From contig CAIXIP010000038.1 in the NCBI GenBank assembly GCA_903919535.1, forward strand, positions 1 through 41,662: a DNA stretch of 41,662 nucleotides, read 5' to 3'. Below are positions 1 to 6,485 of this stretch, in pieces. Under the pieces are notes generated by a model. It had not been told where the DNA came from and did not search any database. It was given only the letters and a program-made list of their open reading frames with translations. Made by a program: the position numbers and the translations under genes. The DNA comes from an uncultured Bacteroidota bacterium (GTDB lineage Bacteria; Bacteroidota; Bacteroidia; 2-12-FULL-35-15). Positions within the stretch are counted from its first letter, which is position 1. The number at the start of each line of letters is the position of its first letter.

Positions 1-1075
1 CTATGATAAAGACCAAGAAATAAATACAATAGCACGCAAGGCAGGATGTAAACAGGTGCTTCCTTATCACGGCAAACTGATCGGCAAAACCATCAGAAAA
101 AATATAAAATGTATCACCAGCATTTAATTTTTTTTCATGACATTCATAATCTGGGTTAAGATTGTTTGTAAAACGATAGCCTATTGCATTTTTTGTTCCC
201 AGAATTTCTTCAATTTCTGTTTCCCCTTTTCTAATTATCCATAATGGTCTGTTTGCACCTGAAAATTTAAGAATATTATTTTCTGTATCAATATTGCAAA
301 GTGCCACATCCATTCCTTCAGAACTTTCATGGTCAACAGTTGATAACGCTGTTCGCATTCTTTTGTTAAGTTTTTTTAATATGTCACAAGGGTCCTTAGT
401 CCTACGGAATAAATAATTTATTTTTTCAATTCCAATCATACTCATCATTGCTCCTGGCACTCCATGTCCTGTACAATCTGCAACTGCCAATAATGATGAT
501 TTTTCATCTTTTCTGAAAAAGTAAAAATCGCCACTCACTGTATCTTTTGGTTTAAATAAAATAAACGAATCAGGAGCTATTTTGCTCAATAAAGTTTTGT
601 CTGGCAGAATTGAATTTTGGATTCTTTTGGCGCAATCTATACTATCTTTAATTTCACGATGCGCTATTTCTAATTTTCTATGTAACAGTTCAATCTTTTT
701 TTTATTTAATAAATTGTCTATTGCCGATGGTAGACGAAGCAGATTATCTTTTAGTATATAATCGTCCAGGCCTTCTTTAGCATATTGTGTTAAAATATTT
801 TCCGGTACTGTCCCAGTAACTAAAATAAAAGGAATACCACTTTTTTGTTTCTTTGATTTTAATAATCGAAATGCATCCATTCCCGTGAATTGCGGTAACG
901 AATGATCTGCAATTATGATGTCATAGTTATTTAATTCTAATGCTTCTACAAATGAATCTTTTGTCCAAACGCGTAAATACGTGAAGTTAATTTTCTCTTT
1001 ACGAAGAAACAATACAAGTAAATCAGCATCTACTGCACTATCCTCCACCAACAATATATTCAACACATCAATCAT
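1..1075 (-). CDS. Response regulator with C-terminal SpoIIE/PP2C-type serine phosphatase (3' partial)
   Basis: The ATG is at 1075-1073 and the frame stays open to the left edge (358 codons seen). Residues 4-120 form a receiver domain with acidic residues E11/D12, phosphoacceptor D57 (IIIADHSLP) and K109. A short helical linker follows, then a SpoIIE/PP2C phosphatase domain from about residue 150 with the metal-binding segments SGDFY (D183) and ADCTGHG (D200) and a late SDGFADQF motif (327-334). Such proteins dephosphorylate Ser/Thr on a partner, often an anti-sigma-factor antagonist, when the receiver is phosphorylated; here the partner is unknown. It lies 53 bases downstream of a receiver gene and a histidine kinase on the same strand and is probably the output of that relay. 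Oddly, the family pattern stops after residue 334: the last 24 codons (bases 1-73) do not look like a SpoIIE C-terminus. Confidence 0.85.
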   Translation of the reverse strand, partial: MIDVLNILLVEDSAVDADLLVLFLRKEKINFTYLRVWTKDSFVEALELNNYDIIIADHSLPQFTGMDAFRLLKSKKQKSGIPFILVTGTVPENILTQYAKEGLDDYILKDNLLRLPSAIDNLLNKKKIELLHRKLEIAHREIKDSIDCAKRIQNSILPDKTLLSKIAPDSFILFKPKDTVSGDFYFFRKDEKSSLLAVADCTGHGVPGAMMSMIGIEKINYLFRRTKDPCDILKKLNKRMRTALSTVDHESSEGMDVALCNIDTENNILKFSGANRPLWIIRKGETEIEEILGTKNAIGYRFTNNLNPDYECHEKKLNAGDTFYIFSDGFADQFAVIRKHLFTSCLACYCIYFLVFII

Positions 1076-1128
1076 ACTTTTTGTTTTTCAAAATCAAAAT
1101 CTGCAAAATATTTAAAACGATGCGTTCT

Positions 1129-1575
1129 CTATAAATGATGTGGTGGCTGATTTGAAATCATCCAATAAAAACTTAAATCCTTTATTGCTTGAAAAAAATT
1201 ATCGCTATCAACCGGCTTAACAATATAGCTGTTTGCACCAAGTTCATAGCATCGTTTAATATCTGGGTCTTCTTTTGATGAGGTAAGTATTACTACCGGA
1301 ATGGATTTAAACAGGGGATCGCTTTTTACTTTTTCAAGTACTTCCATACCTGATACTTTTGGCATTTTTAAATCCAGTAAAATAACTTTTAAGTGGTCAT
1401 TTATACTGCGTCCAGTATAAACTCCTTTACAATATAAAAAATCAAGGGCTTCAGCTCCATCTTTCACATGATGGAGTTTATTGGCTAACCCTCCTTTTTT
1501 TAGAGCTCGGATGGTTAATGTTGCATCATCCATACTGTCCTCAACAAATAAAATTTCGATGTCGCTAAAGTTCAT
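1129..1575 (-). CDS. Single-domain response regulator (Rcp1/CheY-like)
   Basis: A 148-residue stand-alone receiver with no output domain. Visible residues are E12/D13 (FVEDS), phosphoacceptor D68 (VILLDLKMP), T98 (VVILTSS) and K120 (YIVKP), a complete set for phosphotransfer. The insertion between beta-2 and beta-3 (YCKGVYTGRSINDH) is typical of the Rcp1-like receivers that pair with kinases carrying the SHDLRAPLR phosphoacceptor motif. The gene starts two bases after the stop of the upstream histidine kinase, so the two are almost certainly cotranscribed and translated together. I infer that it carries phosphate from that kinase, perhaps onward to the receiver-phosphatase encoded next. It has no DNA-binding domain, so it does not regulate transcription directly. 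Confidence 0.92.
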   Translation of the reverse strand: MNFSDIEILFVEDSMDDATLTIRALKKGGLANKLHHVKDGAEALDFLYCKGVYTGRSINDHLKVILLDLKMPKVSGMEVLEKVKSDPLFKSIPVVILTSSKEDPDIKRCYELGANSYIVKPVDSDNFFQAIKDLSFYWMISNQPPHHL

Positions 1576-1577
1576 AG

Positions 1578-3296
1578 TTATTTAGTTTTAATTTTAATTT
1601 TCGGTAAGCTAAAGTAAAATGTAGAGCCTTCATTTATTTTTGATTCTGCCCATACTGTTCCATTGTGACGGCTAATTACCTTTTGCACAATTGCTAAGCC
1701 TATGCCTGTGCCTTCAAATTCTTCTTTGGAATGTAAACGCTGAAATACTCCAAATAATTTATTATAGTATTGCATATCAAATCCAACTCCGTTGTCTTTA
1801 ATAAAATAAACTGTTTGTCCATTTTTTTGGAAGGATGAAATTTCAATTTTTTGATTTGGTTTGTGTTGTGAATATTTTACAGCGTTTGAAATTAAATTGA
1901 CCCATACTTGTTTTATTAGTGTTGGTTGTCCTATTGCCGATGGGAGATTAAGAATTTGAATATCAATTTTTTCTGCATCATTTTTTAATTGTTCAAAAAC
2001 TACTGTTTTAACCAAGCTATTCATATCAATTTCGGAAACCACCATTTCTGACCTACCTAATCTTGAAAATGCGAGTAAATCATCAATTAGATTACCCATT
2101 GTTTTTGAACTTTGTAACATGGATTTTAAAAAACCGTTTCCGTCAGCATCTATTACATCTTTGTAATCTTCAATTAAAATAGTTGCATATCCACCTATTG
2201 CTCTCAAAGGAGCCCTTAAATCATGCGATACTGAATATGAAAATGCTTCTAATTCGCGATTTACTGCCAACAATTTTTCTTCAGACTTTTTAATTGCATT
2301 AATATCCATTGAAACAGAAACGACACATGGAATATTTTCTACCTCCATCATAATTATGGAAGCAGATGTCCATATTAACGTACCATTTTTGGTTCGTACC
2401 TGCATCTCATAATTTTTTACAATTTGATTTTCTTGAATTAGCTTCGCAATTGCTTCAACATCGCTAGTTTCAACAATCAAATTTAGGTCGTTTTCAGATT
2501 TGCCAATTATTTCATCAGCAGAAGAATAACCTAATAAGTCCACAAAGCTATTATTGACTTTTATAATTTTATGGTCACTAATACGAACTAGTGATATGCA
2601 GGCAGGGTTATGTTCAAATAAAGTGCTAAATAAGTTATTTGATTTTTTCAGTTCATCAGTAAGTTTATTTTTTTGCTGCTGAATTTTCAAAATTGCAAAA
2701 CCAACAAGGATAAGAAAAAGAATTACTAAAATAAGCACACCAACAATTAACTTTAAATTTGTATCACTGTCAATGTTATCGTGTTTTCTTTGTGCAAGCA
2801 AGGCCAGTTGACGTGAGTTTATTTCTTGAATTACATTTTTTATTTTGTCTGAAAGCTTTTTTCCCTCTAGCGTAATTTTTATTTTTTGTTCTATCGTTAA
2901 GTTATTTTGTTTGTGATTGATGATAGAATTTTTAGTGTCTGCAATTCTTAATATGATTAACCGTTGTAATTCATCGGCTTTCCCATCAGTATCCCTATCT
3001 TCAGTAACCATTTTAAGTAACAACAATTTACTCTCAATATTTTTTATACTATTTTCGTAAGGTTTTAAAAAAGAATCACTATCAACAAGTAGAAATCCTC
3101 TAATGCTCGATTCAATGCTTATTACATCTATTAAAACATCTTCGTTCAGATTTATGATTGTATAAGTTTCTTCCACTAAGTTTTTTGTTTCATCTAATGT
3201 TTTAATGTTACTCAACACTAAAAAAAATACAGCAATAAGAAATGCAGACAGCATAACAAACAAGAAGGGAATGAAATTTTCGAGTATACGTTTCAT
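1578..3296 (-). CDS. Membrane sensor histidine kinase, CHASE3-PAS-HisKA-HATPase
   Basis: 572 residues. A membrane segment at about 10-30 is followed by a mostly helical periplasmic region (about 31-178) that fits CHASE3, including IESSIRGFLL near 61-70, and a second membrane segment at about 181-204. A PAS domain spans about 221-336. The dimerisation/phosphoacceptor helix carries H358 in SVSHDLRAPLR. The ATP-binding domain has the N box around N467-N471, G1 DNGVGFD at 501-507 and G2 GTGIGLAIV at 529-537. It autophosphorylates on His and donates to a receiver; the natural acceptor is the Rcp1-like protein encoded two bases downstream. CHASE3 ligands are mostly unknown, so the signal cannot be named. 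The PAS domain shows no obvious heme or flavin signature. A tandem palindromic repeat lies about 165-205 bases upstream of the start. Confidence 0.93.
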   Translation of the reverse strand: MKRILENFIPFLFVMLSAFLIAVFFLVLSNIKTLDETKNLVEETYTIINLNEDVLIDVISIESSIRGFLLVDSDSFLKPYENSIKNIESKLLLLKMVTEDRDTDGKADELQRLIILRIADTKNSIINHKQNNLTIEQKIKITLEGKKLSDKIKNVIQEINSRQLALLAQRKHDNIDSDTNLKLIVGVLILVILFLILVGFAILKIQQQKNKLTDELKKSNNLFSTLFEHNPACISLVRISDHKIIKVNNSFVDLLGYSSADEIIGKSENDLNLIVETSDVEAIAKLIQENQIVKNYEMQVRTKNGTLIWTSASIIMMEVENIPCVVSVSMDINAIKKSEEKLLAVNRELEAFSYSVSHDLRAPLRAIGGYATILIEDYKDVIDADGNGFLKSMLQSSKTMGNLIDDLLAFSRLGRSEMVVSEIDMNSLVKTVVFEQLKNDAEKIDIQILNLPSAIGQPTLIKQVWVNLISNAVKYSQHKPNQKIEISSFQKNGQTVYFIKDNGVGFDMQYYNKLFGVFQRLHSKEEFEGTGIGLAIVQKVISRHNGTVWAESKINEGSTFYFSLPKIKIKTK

Positions 3297-3671
3297 GAAA
3301 AATAGCTAGAGTGAACAATTTTTATTTATTCGTATAGCCATTTTGGGTACGGATTTTTATCATTTACGGTCACTCGCGTGCGCGAAACGTGACATTTCGT
3401 ATACCAAAACTGATAAGCGCTGGTTTCTAAGCAGTTAGCGTTTGTTAAGAAAACCCTGTTTTCCATAAAATGGAATATATTTCCATAAAATGGAATATAT
3501 TTATGGGGTGCTATACAGGTTTTTTAGCTTGCAAATTAAATTGAAAGGGGCAAATTGAAAGCTCAATAATTTGTTAAAAAAATTGCAATAGAAATCAAAT
3601 CTGCTGTATTAACATATGATTATTTTCAAATTTTTTCGCGTAAAATACAATTACGTTATTATAACCGAATT
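3297..3671. other. Intergenic stretch of 375 bases
   Basis: The only gap above 300 bases. It lies between the start of the histidine kinase gene and the stop of the PPK2 gene, so it should hold the kinase promoter and the end of the PPK2 transcript. Besides the tandem palindromic repeat at 3461-3500, a short GC-richer patch (about 3371-3400) stands out in otherwise AT-rich sequence. No convincing TAnnTTTG promoter element for the kinase, no clear intrinsic terminator and no small ORF were seen. Confidence 0.6.
3461..3500. repeat. Perfect 20-bp tandem repeat of a palindromic operator-like unit
   Basis: The 20-base unit TTCCATAAAATGGAATATAT occurs twice back to back with no mismatch (3461-3480 and 3481-3500). 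Each copy starts with an inverted repeat, TTCCAT-AAA-ATGGAA. The 20-bp period is close to two helical turns, so both palindromes would face the same side of the DNA, the usual arrangement for cooperative binding of two dimers. It lies upstream of the histidine kinase gene. That it is an operator is inference; a recent local duplication with no function is the alternative. Confidence 0.7.
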
Positions 3672-4535
3672 TTAATATTTCTGAGGCACAATATTTTGTT
3701 CTTGCTTTGGAGGCCTTACATAATGCTCATCAGCTATTCTTGGAATAAGCTTAAATGATTTTGGAGTAAGGTCTTTATATGGTATAAGTGATAAAAGATG
3801 ACTAATACAATTTAATCTGGCTCTCCGTTTATCATCCGCTTCAACCACGTACCAGGGAGATTGTTTGGTATCCGTATATGCAAACATATTATCTTTTGCA
3901 TGAGAAAATTCAACCCATTTGCTTCTAGATTCTATATCCATCGGACTAATTTTCCAACGCTTCACAGGATTTTCAATTCGTTCCTGAAAACGCTTTTCCT
4001 GTTCTTTATTACTTACCGAAAACCAATATTTTATCAAAATAACTCCAGACCGAATGAGCATTTTTTCAAATTCAGGACAAGAGCGTAAAAACTCTTCATA
4101 CTCATCTTTATTACAAAAGCCCATTACATGCTCTACTCCCGCTCTATTGTACCAACTTCTATCGAACAGCATCATTTCTCCTCCTGACGGTAATTCAGAA
4201 ACATAACGTTGAAAATACCACTGCTGTTTCTCTTTTTCGGTAGGAACACCAAGAGCTACAACTTTACAAATACGAGGATTCATAAATTGTTCGATTGTTT
4301 TAATTACACCACCTTTACCTGCTGCATCTCGCCCTTCAAAAAGAACAACGACTTTTAATTTCTTCTGCTTCACCCACTCCTGTAGCTTAACCAGCTCTAT
4401 TCCCAACTTGTTAAGATGCTTTTCATAATCTGCATTTTTTAATTTTTCAGCATAACTAACTGTAATATCGCCTTGAGCTGACATTTTCCCAGTTTTTACA
4501 GGTTTATCTTTTGCAATTATTTTTGAATTCTTCAT
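3672..4535 (-). CDS. ppk2: Polyphosphate kinase 2 (PPK2 family)
   Basis: 287 residues, the usual size for a single-domain PPK2. The Walker A segment is FEGRDAAGKGG (66-76) and the lid/Walker B segment LFDRSWYNRAGVEHVMGF lies at about 123-140, both hallmarks of the family. PPK2 enzymes transfer phosphate between polyphosphate and nucleotides, mostly making GTP/GDP or ATP/ADP from polyphosphate. Which nucleotide is used, and whether this is the NDP- or NMP-phosphorylating class, cannot be settled by eye; the single-domain architecture and N-terminal extension suggest class I. It is the third gene of a same-strand run after the SulP transporter and the adenylate cyclase, with 64 bases between the cyclase stop and its ATG, so it is probably the distal gene of that operon. 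Confidence 0.93.
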   Translation of the reverse strand: MKNSKIIAKDKPVKTGKMSAQGDITVSYAEKLKNADYEKHLNKLGIELVKLQEWVKQKKLKVVVLFEGRDAAGKGGVIKTIEQFMNPRICKVVALGVPTEKEKQQWYFQRYVSELPSGGEMMLFDRSWYNRAGVEHVMGFCNKDEYEEFLRSCPEFEKMLIRSGVILIKYWFSVSNKEQEKRFQERIENPVKRWKISPMDIESRSKWVEFSHAKDNMFAYTDTKQSPWYVVEADDKRRARLNCISHLLSLIPYKDLTPKSFKLIPRIADEHYVRPPKQEQNIVPQKY

Positions 4536-4599
4536 GGTGATTTATTTATTATTGCTTTGAAAGTATCAGTATTTTTAAAACATTGAAATTCATCTGCTT

Positions 4600-6435
4600 C
4601 TAGTTTGTTAAAATAGATTCAGCCATTAATTTTTCCAACTGCTTTTGTTTTCCGGGTCCACGGAGTTCTCGTGATGTTTTAGTAAAATAGGTATGTTTCT
4701 TTAAAAAAGCTACCTGCAATTTGTTCCATTTATTTCGATCCAGTGATTTCCCATGGGCATTTAATTCATTAAATAATGTTTTCGCGATAAGAGAAAAATC
4801 AGCTCTTCCAAAATAATCGAGGTCGGCATCTGCTAGTATTTCTTCTAATTTATTTTTAGGCAATTGGGGTGTATGTGTAGCCATGATCATTCCACAAATT
4901 ATTTCAATTTCTTCTTTTGAATAATTAAATTCAGGAAGATGTTGTTTGGCTAATTTGCACCCTACAATTTCATTCTCATCGTATTTTTTTATAAACCCTG
5001 AATCATGAAATAAAGCTGCAACTTTTATCAACTCTGTATTAAGTTCATCTATATTTTCTTTTAATGCAATACCTGCAGCTACATCACAAACATCTTTTGT
5101 ATGATGTAAACCGTGATAATAAAGATCTTTAGGCAATTCACTTTTTAATTTTTTTATAATAAAATGTTTCACTTTTTTGAAACGTTCTGATTCTTTTTCT
5201 ACCTCCACTAAATACATTTTCATCTTCCCTTTCCCTTTTGCTTCTTTCTTTCCTCTATACTCACAATGAAAATATTCTTTTATTTTCTGAAATGTTTTTT
5301 CTGAAATATTGACTTTCCCCGTTATTCCGCTACTTTCCATCCGCGATGCAATATTCACTGTATCCCCCCAAACATCGTATGTAAATTTTTTTGTTCCAAG
5401 CACTCCGGCTACTAATGGTCCAGAATGAATTCCTACACGCATTTCCCAAGAAAACTCTGATTTCGCTTTTCGCTTTTCAAGAAAGTGAATCATATCCAAA
5501 GCCGCCCTTACACATTGTATCGCATGAAATCCTGATTCTTTTGGTAAACCACAAACAGCCATGTAAGAATCACCAATTGTTTTAATTTTTTCAATGCTAT
5601 GTTTTTCAGTAATAAAATCGAACGCTTGAAATATTTCGTTTAATTCATTTACTAATTTTTGCGCTGAAACTTTTGCAGACGTTAATGTAAACCCTTTAAA
5701 ATCAGTAAACAGCACAGTAGCCTCCTTATGGCGCATCGGTGTTATTGAACCCTTATGTTTTAATTCATCCGCCAACTCTTCAGGAAGAATATTATATAAT
5801 AATCGTTCTGATTCTTCTTTTTCTGCTCTTAATTCTTTGGTGCGTTCTCTTACAATTCCTTCCAGAATTTCATTTTGTTTCTCCATCATTTCTCTCCTCT
5901 CCTTTTCCTGCCTCAAAACATCTTGTGCTAATCGTTGCTTCTCTATCGCTGTTACTGCAATATTAGTAAGCAATTGCAAAAAATTAAGATGTTTGATCAA
6001 CTTACTTACTGTTCGCTCATCATTATTATTATCAGCCAGAAGCAAATATGCTAAAGGTTTTTTTTCCTGATAAACAGGTATCACAATATCAAAATTTGCT
6101 AAAACATTTTTTTGTTGCGTATTCACAGAAGTAATTTCCTTCATATGAATCAAATCCCTTTCCAAATTGATCTTACTCAAATCACTTTTACTAAATCCAT
6201 AATTAAGCAAACATTTCCATGTTGTGTGATAACTGTAAAGAGCCAGTTTTTCAATCTGTAATTGATCTTTTACAAAGTATTTAAATTTTTCAATTAAAGC
6301 AGTTGTTGAAAAATGGCTATTGATTGAATTTGAAATATCTAAAAGTGCTTCAAACTGCAATTCTTTGGTGTGAACCTTTGCTTGCAAGTGTTCAATTTTT
6401 TTAGTGGAAATGTTTTTAGTTTCAAGTTTTGCCAT
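4600..6435 (-). CDS. Class III adenylate cyclase with N-terminal GAF-like region and C-terminal HD domain
   Basis: 611 residues. An N-terminal GAF-like region (about 25-165) leads into a coiled coil (165-215) and the class III cyclase domain (about 232-412). Metal-binding aspartates are D245 (FTDFKGF) and D289 (TIGDSYM). The substrate-selecting pair is K285 and D354 (YDVWGD), which predicts ATP rather than GTP, and transition-state residues N361 and R365 are present, so the domain should be active. From about 420 a separate HD-type domain shows HHTKD (444-448), FHD (476-478), H521 and the DADLDYFGR segment (536-544), resembling metal-dependent phosphohydrolases. A cyclase fused to an HD domain could make and degrade a nucleotide, but the HD substrate is unknown. 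It lies 50 bases after a transporter gene encoding a cyclic-nucleotide-binding domain. There is no membrane segment, so it is probably cytosolic. Confidence 0.9.
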   Translation of the reverse strand: MAKLETKNISTKKIEHLQAKVHTKELQFEALLDISNSINSHFSTTALIEKFKYFVKDQLQIEKLALYSYHTTWKCLLNYGFSKSDLSKINLERDLIHMKEITSVNTQQKNVLANFDIVIPVYQEKKPLAYLLLADNNNDERTVSKLIKHLNFLQLLTNIAVTAIEKQRLAQDVLRQEKERREMMEKQNEILEGIVRERTKELRAEKEESERLLYNILPEELADELKHKGSITPMRHKEATVLFTDFKGFTLTSAKVSAQKLVNELNEIFQAFDFITEKHSIEKIKTIGDSYMAVCGLPKESGFHAIQCVRAALDMIHFLEKRKAKSEFSWEMRVGIHSGPLVAGVLGTKKFTYDVWGDTVNIASRMESSGITGKVNISEKTFQKIKEYFHCEYRGKKEAKGKGKMKMYLVEVEKESERFKKVKHFIIKKLKSELPKDLYYHGLHHTKDVCDVAAGIALKENIDELNTELIKVAALFHDSGFIKKYDENEIVGCKLAKQHLPEFNYSKEEIEIICGMIMATHTPQLPKNKLEEILADADLDYFGRADFSLIAKTLFNELNAHGKSLDRNKWNKLQVAFLKKHTYFTKTSRELRGPGKQKQLEKLMAESILTN

Positions 6436-6485
6436 AAAATATTATGTAATACGAATTAAAATTAAAAAGCACAAACTACAAAAGC

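Noticed and set aside
1-127. Plus-strand reading frame ending at TAA near 127
   Set aside because: It mostly lies opposite the phosphatase coding region and has no recognisable domain. It would only matter if the left edge is chimeric, which is noted as a finding.
4600-6435. Idea that the cyclase is a bicarbonate sensor for a bicarbonate-carrying SulP protein
   Set aside because: Bicarbonate-stimulated class III cyclases usually have Thr or Ser in place of the substrate-binding Asp; this one keeps Asp (D354). The SulP substrate is also unknown, so the link is not supported.
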